Assembly: GCA_034770075.1 (NCBI GenBank)
Contig: CM068384.1
Coordinates: 102,855,613 to 102,919,612, forward strand
DNA from: Aralia elata
Taxonomy: Eukaryota > Streptophyta > Magnoliopsida > Apiales > Araliaceae
DNA: 64,000 nt
Reading direction: 5' to 3'
The stretch's first letter is position 1; every line of letters starts with the position of its first letter. Below are positions 1-11,977 of this stretch, piece by piece. A model generated the notes under the pieces. That model ran no database searches and was not told the DNA's origin. It saw only the letters and a program-made list of their open reading frames with translations. A program made the position numbers and the translations under genes.

Positions 1-869
1 ATGCAAAATTATGGAAAATGATCCAAACACCCTTTTATTCTTTTTTCCTATAAAACAAACTAAAAATACATAAAAATGATACAAATACACATTCTATACC
101 AAAAAGATAAAAACACATAAAAAGGAATATAAATTACTCAAAACTCACAAATCATCGAGCTAAAAATACTCAATTTATAGGTATAAAACCGACTCATCAG
201 TTTTCGCAATCATTAATTTGTTTTGTTTTTTATTTACAGGTTATTTACTTGGTCTATTTACACAATGTTTCAATTATACTTACATATATTGCTAGTTGAC
301 TTCAGTGAGGGACTAACCTCGGTTTATTTGGCCGTCCGCCGGCAGTTCCACACACAATCCGCGTAGATGTCAACTCTACACAGTAAGTGTCAGATAGCTT
401 AATGATAAATTAAATTAATTTATTTGATGACACAATTAAAATAACACACTATTGTTTAATTTGTATTGTAATATTATGGACCCTGTGGCTAAAGCAACGT
501 TACACGCCATATGCTTAACACACCTCCCCACTGGCTGCATGCGCTTTAACCAGTACACACAGGATGATTCCTCCTTCATATAGAATGTGTTGCGTGAGTT
601 TCACGTAAGTTAATTTAAATAAATTAAACTATATACGTAAATAGTAGTTACACATATTCAGTTCATTATTTTTGATAAGTTTTTAATTTTGTTTATAGAT
701 TTATTTTAGATATAAGGAGGGCATCTCTCAACCAGCAGACAATAGTGTTATTATTGTACATGTCCCAAAGAACTAAGCCGGCTGACTGTACGAGATGAGA
801 CAGAGGGCTGCCCGATGAGTTGTAGACTAGACTAGGACTACGATTTGAGACCATCAGTCCCATATTGTC

Positions 870-1915
870 TCAGATACAGTATGAGAGGCCATGTGTACCT
901 ACTATGATGCTAATGACTTCAAGAAGAAGTTGGAATAGATGAAGAAAAATCGCAGACAGCTTTGAGTAGTACATATTACTGGCTCACATTCTTTTTTCGG
1001 AGTTGAAGTTAGTATGAACTTAAGCTTTAGTTGTTTAGTTTAATATTGTCATAAGCATACTTAATAAATGCTATTTGTGTATGTATTTATTAGGCTATGC
1101 GGGTGAGCTTGGGCCGACCTCCGACCATAGTTGAGTTTTGGATAGAGCCCACACGCTGAAGGACTCTACTATATCTTCTACAATATTAGCTATACGGGTA
1201 ACACTAATTTTAATTTTTAGAAATTATTAATATTATGTATTTAATAAAAATGATTTAATTAACTCACATATATACAAAAAACAAATTACAGGATCGATTT
1301 TAGAAGCTTCGGGACCAGCGTGTAGTTGAGTTGTAGGATGCTAGGAGGGATTCTGAGCCATTAGATTCCACTATCCCTCTGTCTGAGATTAGCTTATCCC
1401 AAGATGAGGAGATGAGTCTTTGCGTTGCGTTTTAAGATTCCCTTAGTAGTAGTACCAACAGGTATAATGTTAGGCTTGCTAAGAGTACCAACGTATATAC
1501 TACCTAAAGGTATTCATATTTAGTATGTTTCTCATTATATCATAATATATAAAATAATATAAATTATTAGTAATGTTATTTTATTTTCCCATGTTCTAGC
1601 CAGCGCCAACGTTCGAGAGTACCTGTTGGACCATCTCATACAGGCACTCGCTTGGATGACGAGCTGTTCTAGAGGGTTTTGGCGACGATGTCTGAGACCT
1701 TTTGTACGGATCTGATATTCTATCGTCAGTACCTGCCAAGTCGTGCCTGCTTCTACCAGCTTGCTCAAGACATTGTAGTAGGGGCCACCGTCGAGAGTAC
1801 GGATATCCTTCTAGAGCAGTTCACTGCGATACGCAATGAGGTGATCGGAATGGTGGTTACCCTACTCTCGGAGACTTTTGGGCCAATATTGAGTCAGCCC
1901 CTGCCGAGTCAGGTA
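870..1915 (+). pseudogene. Decayed Ptta/En/Spm-type (TNPA-like, Transposase_24) CACTA protein
   Basis: I see the conserved order of the plant CACTA second protein. At about 905-990 there is a stretch readable as YYDANDFKKKLE, then MKKNRRQL and ITGSHSF (family signature: KKNR followed by HTGG/TGS-SF). After an intron-like gap, about 1094-1165 reads AMRVSLGRPPTIVEFW, the counterpart of the family's 'LGR-PT-EL' segment before a THTRK-like motif. At 1300-1430 an acidic, Ser-rich stretch ends in LSEISLSQDEEMSL. At 1680-1910 a 78-codon open piece forms the C-terminal tail, ending at a possible splice donor. In-frame stops break the first segments, so this is a pseudogene. In the family this protein binds the subterminal repeats and assists transposition. 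It could alternatively be a captured gene, but its position next to the subterminal repeats favours TNPA. Confidence 0.6.
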
Positions 1916-2213
1916 TTTTATTCATTTTCGGTTGTATATTCTGCATGTTATTTAATTTTCACTTAGTTGTCTTTTTAATTCTCAATTACGGACTAATAAG
2001 TTATATTTTTAATTGTATCAACAAGGTGGTGATGCCGAGCAGGCTGGTTATGCCGAGTAGGCTGGCGATGCCAATCGCGAGTGGGGGGATGATGGCGATG
2101 ATATATAGATTATTGTGTGTATTGTTGGGATAAAGCAGGTTACAGGTACAAAAATGAGGTTTAAAAACCTGGAAACTACAAAAACAAAAGAAGTATTTTA
2201 AAAAAACCATTAT

Positions 2214-2553
2214 TTCCAACGGAATATGTTAAGCCGACGAAATTTTCATTAGAAATAATGATTTATAATTAATTATAAATCCTATATTTCTGACGGACTG
2301 TCCGTCAGAAGTATAAATCCGTATACAAACACAGGTTTGACACGTGTAAACACCATTATCAACAAACTAATTCTGTCGGAAATACGTTCGTAAAAAATAG
2401 TCTATTTTTGATAAAAAAAAGTTGGTCAGCTATAATTCCGTCGATAATGTTTAATCCCGACTGAATTTTCGTCGGACTTATCCCCGACCAACTTTATTAC
2501 GACAGAATTTTCGACGGAATATTCCATTAGAATTAATCCTTTTTCTTATAGTG
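2214..2553. repeat. CACTA subterminal repeat block (CGTCGG family)
   Basis: Short motifs such as TCCGTCGGA, CGACGGAAT, CCGTCAGAA and TTTCGTCGG recur on both strands over about 340 bases and stop at the terminal GTG at 2553. They differ from the subterminal motifs of the two other CACTA elements in this window. Confidence 0.65.
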
Positions 2554-2633
2554 TAAACTTATATTTGAGAAGGAGAGAAACAACTATGTGTTGGTAATTT
2601 TATTATATTCATGCATGTATGTACATGATCTGA

Positions 2634-2688
<55 letters not shown>
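2634..2688. repeat. (TG)n(TA)n compound microsatellite
   Basis: An uninterrupted TG run passes directly into a TA run of about 40 bases. It lies just outside the CACTA end. Confidence 0.95.
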
Positions 2689-2689
<1 letters not shown>

Positions 2690-4141
2690 GATATAAATCA
2701 AAGCAATTTTGATAAATTAAAGTAAATGCATAAAAAATAGAAAAAGATTATTATGTCAAGGCTAGTACTTAGTACTATGTCTTTAAGACAATTACACCCT
2801 CCATAGGTGCTTAAAGTTTTAAGACTTAAAGGACTACTCATGAATACCTGGGATAGCTATTCACCGTACCCAGTGAGCACCTTTAAGACTAACAGTTAGA
2901 GATTTGCCTGAATAAATCCATGAGCAGCAATTGCAAGGGCTTCTTCTTTGAATCAACTACTTTGCTTCTGAATGAGTTTCTTGCGGTTTCCTTGATACAT
3001 TTTAGCTTTGACAATCTTTTGACTAGATCTTTGACCATGTAGTTAATTTATAATTTTTGATCTAGTCAACTTCACTAAGTTGATTTTCAAGTCTCGATCT
3101 TGACACTGGTGATTGAGGAAAATGACTTGAAATCCCTTATCAGGCATTTGACTGATGCTCAACATCTAGTGCTTTAGCTTACAGACATATTATTGAGATA
3201 AGATGTTGCATTCTCAATTTACTCATAATCTCTCAATTTTAGAGAAATTATTTCTGAAGATAGTTGGAGAATTTTTGACATAGATTCCTTGAAAACGGCC
3301 ATGCTCCAGATCGCCCACTTAAAGAAACATCAATTACGATCAGTGGATATTGATATATGTAAGCTTCCATTATCTTTATCTTGATCATTATGTGCTACAA
3401 CCATTGACAAAACTTGTGGTAATGCTACATGAATATCTAGAATAATTTCTTTGCCATTTCCCTTGACCTTAGATAGAATCTTTGTATTGGAATGAAGACT
3501 CCAGCTCATGGATAACCAAGTTACCATAGAACTTCTTGTCGAGCACATCGAACAGATACTTTGACCCATGACTGATGAAAATCCTGATATTTCATATATT
3601 CTTGAATAATTCTTCAATATTTTATACTTAGATTCTTGTTGGATCTTGCCATAGACTTTTTGAACCAATGAGAAGTGCATTTTATCTTTTTTACGACATA
3701 ATAATGCTTCCTTCAGGAACATAGACTTCTGTTCCCTTTAGCATTATCAGTAGAACTTCTCAAATTCCTTGTGGACAGATATGTAAGTTACGACATCTTC
3801 AAGCAATTCAGCTTTTAAAGCCACAAACAGAATGCTCTAGCCTTCATCTTGCTACGCTAGTTGATCACATGAATTATCCGCCTAACTGCTACCTTGCTAA
3901 GATCACCTTACATTGAAGTCAACTTGATTGGAAGGACAAAGGGTATTCTGGACAATATCAAATTGTTCATCATCAATAGCATTCACATATGTGTATAGAC
4001 AAATTCAAATTTTGATTTGTATGCTTATTCACGAAAAATGGCCTACTTCAACTGCCAAGCTCAGAATAAGTTTTGTTTAGTGCCATAGTATCAACTCAAA
4101 TCATGAGCTTTATGTTTATGAGAACTTACTTTGATACCAAT
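2689..4141. other. Non-coding or unrecognised stretch, possibly leader/gag remnant of a minus-strand LTR element
   Basis: No reading frame here gives a recognisable protein. The longest minus-strand frame (3330-3722, 130 codons) resembles no family I know. Because a primer-binding-like site abuts a candidate LTR edge at 4142, this stretch may be the decayed internal part of a minus-strand retrotransposon, but the coding evidence is absent. Confidence 0.3.
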
Positions 4142-5697
4142 TGTTATTTCTCAGAGGCATAATAAAGATCTAGAAGGGGGTTGAATACATCACTAAAACT
4201 TTTAAATTTATTATAGAAGTATAATCAAGAAGTTCATTTAGTCAAGATTAATTTTGTATAGCGGAATATTAGTTTGAAAACTCCCCTTACAGATTTATAA
4301 AGATGTTAGTTTTGAATTTAGTTTATGTGTAAGTTAGCCATTCATCACATACACCAATCTTATCAAATATAGATGACAGAATGTAAATGACACAAGTGAG
4401 TTTTAAGTGGTTCGGAGACTGAACAACTCCTACTCAAGTAGGAAATCCACTAAGAATTCAGTCACCTAGACCAGGACACTCTTCCCTCTTCAAGCCCAGC
4501 AGACTTGAATATTTAGTCACTAAGATAAGGACACTCTTGCCCTTTGAATCCCTAGGATTTCTTCAAGTCACTAAGTCTTGGAATGTTCGGTTTATTGATA
4601 GTTGTTGGAGGTGCTGGTGAGATGGCATTTAGGCTCCTTTGTCTTTAGGTACTTAGCAGCTTGAATATGATCATCATTGAGATGAAGTTGAGTGTTGCAA
4701 TGGGGTACGACTTCTTCGGGTACTCAACATCTTCTTATCATTTGTTGTACTGCTAAGATGGCAATTCAACTCCTTCTTCTTAGTACTTGACAGCTACTCA
4801 TGATGGATAACTAAGACGACTGTAAAGGTCTTTCCTTTTGGTACTTAATAGCTTCTCATGATTGATGCCAAGATGAAATTTATAATGCTCTTCTTCCTCT
4901 TGTACTTAGCAGCTTAGAACACATCTCTTGTTATAGAGTTAATCTGCTCTACATCTTCATATGTTCAGCTCTTGTGTGCTTGGTGGGTCGTAGACTGTGT
5001 TCTTGCATTTTCTTTTTTGATCTTACACTTTACGTTTTTCGTGTTCATCCTCCACCATCTCTCCAACCTCTCTCTTTTAATTTTGAATCTTAGTGCTCTT
5101 TTATAGTCTTCTGTAGATTTCTCTGTTGTAAAGTGTCCGTTGGAACATTTAGTGCACAGATACTTTAATATCCTTGATGTTGACTTTCTAGAGCTATTGT
5201 GTCAGTGTACTTTCTAGCTCTGGACTTGTCACATCAAACTACAGCTTTGCTTGCTTTTTAGACAGGTCACTTTCGGTAAACTAGCCAGTAGACACATCTT
5301 TACATTCTACCAAGGATGTATTGTTTAACACTTCGAGATTTTCTACTTACAATGTTCCATTGTCAGTCTTTCTTGCAAACCTGACTTAGCTCTATGATCT
5401 GTTGCCTTAGTAGAATAATAAGAATCGTAGATTTGAGCTCTGCGTTTTGCTCAACTATCTGCCCTACGAAAGAGTGCATTGTGAAGCTTGGGTAGACTTA
5501 GCAACTTGACGATGTTGGAGACAACTCAATGATCTTGTTGTCGTTTTGAAGCTTTACAATATCAGTTGTTGCTCTGTAATTTCTGAGTGACTCTACGAAC
5601 TGACTTATCATTTGCGACCAGGCAAAGTACCTTTACGAATTAACCTTTACTTGCTCATTCTTCAACTTATTTCCAAGATTTATGAGAGAGCTCTTAT
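4142..5697 (-). mobile_element. Probable truncated LTR of a retrotransposon, minus orientation
   Basis: At 4142 a TG-starting sequence is preceded by ATACCAAT. On the minus strand this reads as an LTR end in ACA followed by ATTGGTATCAAAGT, close to the tRNA-Met primer-binding site (TGGTATCAGAG). The segment also contains a GTGGTTCGGAG...CTCCTACTC stretch of a type often seen in plant LTRs. Its right side is cut by the chromovirus at 5698, or by the older LTR whose first bases are in that element's target duplication. No partner LTR is in the window, so superfamily and true end are uncertain. Confidence 0.4.
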
Positions 5698-8456
5698 TGT
5701 CACACCCCCAAATTCGGGTATTTTATTTCCTCAAGATTTGATGTTTACTATCCAAATACATAACATCACATCTAACTACCCATTCAAATATAAATGAAAA
5801 CTCGTAATTAAACTAGAAATCTTCCATTAAAGGGTTACACCATCTTTAACAAATAAATCCCAGGTCATCTAACCTTAAATAAACAGCAATGCGGAAACAT
5901 AACTTAATTCTATTACATAAACATCATTTAAACAAATACAACAAATCTTCATCACTTGTTTGCTTTTCCTTTGCCCTTACTAGTGGATGGCTCCTTTAGC
6001 TGCAATGTTATTATGCAAGGTTGAGCAACAATTGCCCAGCAAGTAACACAACAAGAATAATAATAACATGTGAATAATCAATGGACATCGAATAATCGAA
6101 TTCTCGACTTTTGAATCGAGACTAGAATACAAGTATCAAAAGAGCATCTGAGGGTCACAAGACCACAAACTATGTCCTAGGTTATCAAGTATTTCTACTT
6201 TAAACCTTTAACAGTCATAAGACTATATGGACCTTACTTCTCGTACTTAGGGGGATCAGCCCTTTGTACCATGTATGTGCACAATATCTAAACGCTAACG
6301 CATAAAATAATCCCCTATATAAGGGTTGTTCATCTCAGGTTGACATCAGAGTACTCACCAAAGGAAGTTTGGTTTAGATTTACTTCAATAACGTTTCTAG
6401 AATTTAGAACGCTCATCAACATGGACTAGTCGAATCAATAATTTAATATGAAAGGTATCCGAGAACAAAAGACTGAATCTCAAGGCAAACAAATCGAATA
6501 ATTTCTATTTAACTGAAATATTATTTAAAAGGAATAAGAATAACACATTTGAATTCATGAACTTGAACGATTCATAGTAAAGAACTTGCTCAATATGAAG
6601 TAGAATATAGAAACTTGCATAAAAGGGAGATGGGGTTTCAGAACTTGCTCAATGAAAAATTGGGTTAAAGAACTTGCGTAAAAGTAATAAGTAAGGATAA
6701 GATACTTGCTTTCAAAGAAATAAAAGATTGGGAGTAGTAAACTTGCCTCGTGCGTAGACTACAAATTAAAATTCACGTTCTTTAATCAACCTATACATTA
6801 CGTTTATAAAGCAGTAACAATAATTAGTTACAGTATTATAAACATTTTAGGATTTATTCTCATCCAATTTCATTTTATATCTCAATTTTCAATGGATAAT
6901 CAATGGGTGTATGCATACCACCCATCACAGTATCTTAATATTCGTTTCATATATTAGCCGAAGCTTTAGACATGTATACAATAACATAACATGACCACAA
7001 AGAAAGAAGAAAATTTTTACTCTCTTGTTTTTACTCTTTTTTTTTTTCCACCGCCGGGGCGGTGGGTTTCTTCACAAAAGTCTCACCAGGACGAGCGTAC
7101 CGCCGGGGCAGGAAATGTAATTCATTTCTACTGCCGGGGCGAGCCTACCGCCGGGGCAGAAAATGTAGTTCATTTCTACTGCCGGGGCGGTAGACCTGGA
7201 ACTCGATTCTTGCAGTTTGCGAAGAACACAGAAAAATACCAAATTTGGCCAAAGTTTTTCACAATTCACCGATTAAATCACTACCCATTCATCATATATG
7301 TTATGAAATCAAAACCCATTACACACAGTGATTTTAACATTACATATAATATAAACCACCAATTAAAGGCTAAAAATTTCATTGTTTATACTTTATACTA
7401 ATATTTTGATACAGTTAGCAAAATCAATCGCAGTGAATTCGTTTGTTAACCAAATCTATCCGTTTAATTTACGTTTTCTTCGTTTTTACATGCATAAACA
7501 TAATTAGTCATCAATTTAACCGATTAATAAGTAAAACAAGCATCAATTTCATACATTTAAACCATGTTCGTATACAACTACTTTGTAAATTCCAGAACAC
7601 TAATATAAACATGATTTCATGGATTTAATTACTCTAAATCACATATAATTCATATAAAACACATTTATGCATGCTTACAACTTCTAACATTAATTTATTA
7701 AAAATTAAACCATAGAATTTTCTTTACAGAAAATTTGAAATATACTTTCATTGGAATAAAACTCATAAGAACATAAATTAAAGTCTGAAATCAAGGAATT
7801 ACCTTAATTAGTGCTTGGATTATGCAACAATTGAATGAAATTTCTTCTCAATTCTCTAATTCCTCCCAATTCTCTCTCTTTTTCTCTCTATATTAACTCT
7901 TAGAAACTGATGAACAATGATCAGCATAATAATAATAATAATACGTGAAAATTAAATGGCAGAACATGGTGTTAGTTAATAACTGGCACCAACTCCCACT
8001 AAGGCCTCGTTTGGCTACTCATTCATTCCTCCCTTCTAATTTATTTTAATAACTTACTTATTATATAGTTCATGTCACATATTTAATCAATTAAATAATC
8101 TCATTTAAATTAATTAAATAAAATAGAAAAATTCTACATTAAATCACATAGTCACATAAATAAAATTCTCCTTTATTAATAATGACAAATTATTAAATCT
8201 CTAATTAATTATTAAATTAATTAGAAATAACATTATACTTATTTAAATAATGCAGTTAATCAAATAAACTCAATTAAACACATACTTTAAATATAAAAAT
8301 TCTCCACATTAATTTAACTAATGTAGCATATATAATTAAATTAATCTACCACAAATTCATCAATTAATTATTTAATTCAATAATTAAATCGTCGAAAAAA
8401 TATTTATTTAATTCAATAAATATTTAAAATAAATTACAAAAATCTCGTTCGTCACA
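5698..8456 (-). repeat. 3' LTR of the Tekay-like element
   Basis: Its plus-strand start TGTCACACCCCCAAATT and end TTCGTCACA match the other LTR closely along the whole length. A polypurine tract follows directly at 8457. It contains a cluster of AACTTGC motifs (about 6580-6750) and a GC-rich repeat block (7047-7200), both shared with the 5' LTR. The apparent small reading frames inside it (for example 6991-7401 and 7443-7628) are LTR sequence, not genes. Confidence 0.92.
7047..7200. repeat. GC-rich CCGCCGGGGC repeats inside the 3' LTR
   Basis: In a strongly AT-rich LTR, a block of about 150 bases has five or more copies of (A/T)CYGCCGGGGC, spaced by about 35-45 bases that include a repeated AAATGTA(A/G)TTCATTTCTA segment. 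The corresponding block in the other LTR is 18782-18925. Confidence 0.85.
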
Positions 8457-8470
8457 TCTTTCCCCCCTTA
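8457..8470 (-). promoter_or_regulatory. Polypurine tract of the Tekay-like element
   Basis: Minus strand AAGGGGGGAAAGA lies directly before the 3' LTR start, as expected for the plus-strand DNA primer. A second purine-rich run lies at about 8522-8532. Confidence 0.85.
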
Positions 8471-8565
8471 AAAGGATTCTATCCCAAGAATCACGACTCA
8501 ATTAATTCTCCCGTTACATTCTCCCCCCTTAGAAAGATTCTGTCCCCAGAATCGCTACACATGGA

Positions 8566-8967
8566 CTAAGAAAATAGTTGTGGATAATTTCTCATCATCT
8601 GATCTTTGAGTTCCCACGTAGCTTCTTCAGCGTTGTGGTTCCTCCAGATCACCTTAACATAAGGTATAATTTTATTTTGTAGCACTTGCTCTTTCCTGTC
8701 AACTATCTGAATAGGCTCTTCCTCGTAAGATAAATCTTTTTCAACTTGCAGGAGTTCATACTCTATGACATGCCTGTAGTCGGGTTTGTATGGTCGTAAC
8801 ACCGAGACATGAAAAACATTGTGTATGTATTCTAACGCCGGAGGTAAAGCTACCTCATACGCGACCTCTCCAACTCTTCGGAACACTTCAAAGGGTCCAA
8901 TGAACCTCGGGCTCAGTTTTCCCTTCTTACCAAAATGAATCTTCCATTTCCAGGGAGATACCTTCAA
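8566..8967 (-). pseudogene. Integrase C-terminus with chromodomain
   Basis: The first half holds the GPY/F module (GKLSPRFIGPFEVFRRVG) and LPPALEYIHNVFHVS. The last 55 codons form the chromodomain: EPIQIVDRKEQVLQNK, then VKVIWRNHNAEEATWEL. This ending is the hallmark of chromoviruses, and in known members it guides integration toward particular chromatin. The frame from the first Met to the stop at 8566 is open for 133 codons. It is the best preserved C-terminal part of the element. Confidence 0.88.
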
Positions 8968-8974
8968 GAAAACG

Positions 8975-10047
8975 TAGCTACCAGACTCAAACTCTCAATT
9001 CTTACGATGTTGGTCAGCATATTTCTTTTGTCTATCCTGAGCTGCTATCAATCTTGCCCTGATCACTTTGACAATTTCTGCGGTTTGTTGTACCAGTTTT
9101 GGTCCTAGCAATTGACATTCGCCAACTTCATCCCAGCATAATGGAGTTCTGCACTTTCTGCCGTACAACGCTTCGTAAGGCGGCATGCCAATACTTGCAT
9201 GGTAACTGTTATTGTAAACAAATTCCACCAACGGTAGATGATCATCCCAGTTTCATTTGAAATCCATGATACAGGCTCTTAACATATCCTCCAATGTTTG
9301 GATCGTTTTTTTGCTCTGTCCGTCGGTCTGTGGATGGTTTGTCGTACTCATACGTAACTGCGTTCTCACGCACGCTTATAGTCGTTTCCAGAAGTTTGAT
9401 ATAAAACGTGGATCCCTATCTGAGACAATAGATATTGGAACACCGTGCCTCGAAACAATCTCCTTTACATATAACTTCGCTAATTGATCTAGGTTGAATC
9501 TGATCTTGATGGGTAAGAAATGTGCTGATTTCGTCAGTTGATCTACGATAACCCATATTGCGTCGAAACATTTCTGAGTCGTCGGAAGACCTACTACGAA
9601 ATCCATGGTGATGTGCTCCCATTTCCATTCTGGGATTTCTAACAGTTGTAATAGCCCGCTTGGCCTATGATGTTCTGCTTTAAGCTGACATGTCAAACAC
9701 TTGGCTACACAATTGGCAACGTCTCTCTTCATATTCGGCCACCAAAAGTGTTGTCGGAGATCCTGGTACATCTTCGTACTTCTCGGATGAATCGAATATC
9801 TTAAATTATGAGCCTCGCTCAAAATTTCCTCTTTAACCTCTTGTACTGGCGGAACCCAAATTCTTCCCTCGAATATTAATACTTCTTCATTATCCATTTT
9901 GAATTTCACTTCATCACCTTCATATATTCTTTTCCTGATTCTATCACATTCTTCGTCCTGAATTTGTGCTTCCTTAACCTTATCCACCAAAGTTGAACCG
10001 ATTCTCAATTGAAATAATTTTTCGTCACACTCCTCCGAAAATTTCAC
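8975..10047 (-). pseudogene. Integrase of the Tekay-like element, catalytic Glu lost
   Basis: The N-terminal zinc-binding part has SIHPRSTKMYQDL and NCVAKCLTCQ (His and Cys pairs). The core reads ITMDFVVGLP (first Asp) and IVSDRDPRF (second Asp). After a stop at 9373-9375 comes HPQTDGQSKKT. In chromoviruses this is usually QSER or QSEKT with the catalytic Glu, but here the codon at 9310-9312 is AAA, Lys. The C-terminal part EFVYNNSYHASIGMPPYEAL and GRKCRTPLCW follows after another stop. A further stop at about 8992 precedes the chromodomain part. Confidence 0.88.
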
Positions 10048-10767
10048 CTACAAGTCCAATTTCGCCATTGCTGTAATTAGCTCCTCTTGAACGGTAATCA
10101 TAGACAATTTCTCCCTACCCTTTCTTCTTAAGGCGTCGGCCACAACGTTCGCTTTACCCGGATGATATAAAATTTTGCAGTCGTAATCTTTTATCAATTC
10201 CAACCATCTCCTTTGACGCATGTTCAGATTCTTCTGTGTAAAAATATATTTTAGACTCTTGTGGTTCGTATATATTTCACACTTCTCCCCGTAAAGATAG
10301 TGCCTCCATATCTTCAAAGCAAACACTACCGCGGCCAATTCTAAATCATGGGTAGGATACCCTTTCTCATAGTCTTTTAATTATCGTGACGCATACGTAA
10401 TGACCTTACCGTTCTATATAAGCACACAACCTAGTCCCTTATACGACGCATCACTGTACACCACAAAATTTCCTATGCTATCTGGTAGAGACGACACAGG
10501 CGTCGTACTCAACCGCTTCTTTAATTCTTGAAAACTTTCCTCACACTTCTCCGTCCAAATGAACTTCACCGTCTTCCTACTCAAATTCGTTAACGGAGTT
10601 ACGATTTTGGAAAAATCCTGAATGAATCTTCTGTAGTAACCTACCAATCCGAGGAAACTCCTTACTTCCGATGGTGTTTTCGGCTGATCCCAGTTAAACA
10701 TTACTTCAACCTTTGACGGTTCCACCGATATCCCATCCTTGTCGATCACATGTCCAAGAAATTGCAC
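10048..10767 (-). pseudogene. RT thumb/connection and RNase H of the Tekay-like element
   Basis: The thumb/connection part reads FLGHVIDKDGISVEP, then RSFLGLVGYYRRFI, the usual Ty3/Gypsy signatures. RNase H follows with VVYSDASYKGLGCVL (first catalytic Asp), then after a stop LELAAVVFALKIWRHYLYG (catalytic Glu) and IYTNHKSLKYIFTQ, where the family's second Asp (usually TDHKSL) is Asn here. The domain ends with HPGKANVVADALRR (last Asp). Stops at about 10413 and 10383 break it. The Asp-to-Asn change suggests loss of RNase H activity as well. Confidence 0.86.
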
Positions 10768-10769
10768 TC

Positions 10770-11516
10770 ACTCTATCCAGAATTCATATTTTGAAAATTT
10801 AGCGTGCAACTTCTCTCTTTTTGACGCTTCTAATGTCGCATTCAAATGTTCTACACGCTCTTCTTTTATTTTGGAGTAAATTAGAATATCATCAATGAAT
10901 ACTACTACAAACTTTCCAAAAAGGGCTTAAACACCATGTTCATTAAGTCCATGAATACTGCAGGAGCATTCGTTAGACCAAATGACATCACTAGAAACTC
11001 GTAGTGACTATAACAAGTCTTGAACGCTGTCTTCGGTACATCTTCCTTCCTCACATTCAACTGATGATAACCACTCCTCAAATTTATCTTCGAGAAATAT
11101 CTAGCTCCTTTCAATTGATCAAACAAGTCGTCGATTCTTAGCAACGGGTATTTATTCTTAATCGTGACCTTGTTCAACACTCTGTAATCAATGCAAAGTC
11201 GCATCGATCCATCCTTCTTTTTAACAAACAACACCGACGCTCCCCACAACGATACGTTCGGTTAAATATACTTCTAATCTAAAAGTTCTTGTAACTATAC
11301 CATCAATTCTTTCATCTCTACTGGGGCTATACGGTACGGAGCTTTCGATATCGGGGCAGTTCCTGGCGCCAAATCGATTACAAACTCAACTTCCCTATCT
11401 GGCAGATGTCCTGGCAAATCGTCTGGAAAGACGTCTACAAAGTCCCTTATGACAAGTATCTCTTCTAATTTCGGATTCTCTTTTCGAGTATCAACTATGT
11501 AGGCTAAGTATCCCAC
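10770..11516 (-). pseudogene. Reverse transcriptase domain of the Tekay-like element (frameshifted)
   Basis: The N-terminal part (11516-11295) has the linker with DVFPDDLPGHLPDREVEF. A stop near 11260 follows, then the fingers/palm region (11249-10905) with FVKKKDGSMRLCIDYRVLN, KINLRSGYHQ and MSFGLTNAPAVF. A frameshift at about 10920 shifts the catalytic segment into another frame, where VVVFIDDILIYSK is readable at about 10910-10870. The motif is FIDD, a known variant in chromoviruses, so the catalytic pair is present while the frame is not. A stop before 10767 separates the thumb and connection part. Confidence 0.88.
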
Positions 11517-11527
11517 ACAGCCTTATC

Positions 11528-11977
11528 TTAACACTTCCCGGCCTGCCTCATCTTCAGACAACTCGCTTGCCTAGGTGACTTGCTGCCGTAAAATACTACC
11601 TTTGACGGAGTCATAAGGTTAATACGTTTCTTTTGGCAATCAATTATTGCTCCATAATTGAATAGCCAATTCATACCCAAAATAACGTCAAATTCTCCAA
11701 CTTTGATTGGGATAAGATCTACAGTCATCACGTTTCCCTTAATATCCATTCTACAGTTCTTGTGTACGTACCTAACAGGAATTAATTCCCTATTCACAAT
11801 TTCTATGTTCAAAGGGTAATCTAATTCCTTCCTAGGCAAATCTAGATTCTTAGCAAAGTCATCGGATATAAATGAATAAGTAGCACCCGAATCAAACAAT
11901 ATATAAGCATCTATATTATTGATCGGATTGATACCTGACACCACATCGCGAGACTGCAAAGCATCTTGCACGGTCAT
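11528..11977 (-). pseudogene. Aspartic protease domain of the Tekay-like element
   Basis: An open 149-codon stretch contains LFDSGATYSFIS, the catalytic D-S-G-A motif of Ty3/Gypsy proteases, about 27 residues from its start. The second conserved motif ILGMNWL lies near residue 100. It begins within four bases of the zinc-knuckle frame and is separated from the RT frame by a stop at about 11525. This domain itself looks intact. It belongs to a polyprotein, and the surrounding frame is broken. Confidence 0.88.

Larger units (their letters stand above)
1..2553 (+). mobile_element. 3' part of a CACTA (En/Spm) transposon, left side outside window
   Basis: The right edge reads TTTTCTTATAGTG, the reverse complement of a CACTA-type terminus (CACTATAAGAAAA), ending at 2553. 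Inside it, from about 2214, lie many short subterminal motifs of the TCCGTCGGAA / CGTCGG type in both orientations, as expected for CACTA subterminal regions. Upstream is a decayed TNPA-like gene in the orientation expected for a 3' end. The first 300 bases show no coding content I can recognise. The other terminus and the 3-bp target duplication lie outside the window, so full length is unknown. Confidence 0.7.

Noticed and set aside
3330..3722. 130-codon minus-strand gene
   Set aside because: No motif, no start context and no neighbour of related function. It may be decayed retroelement sequence.
6991..7401. 136-codon plus-strand frame, and its minus-strand partner 7072-7269 (also 18806-19003)
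   Set aside because: They run through the GC-rich repeat block of the LTR and owe their length to low stop density there.
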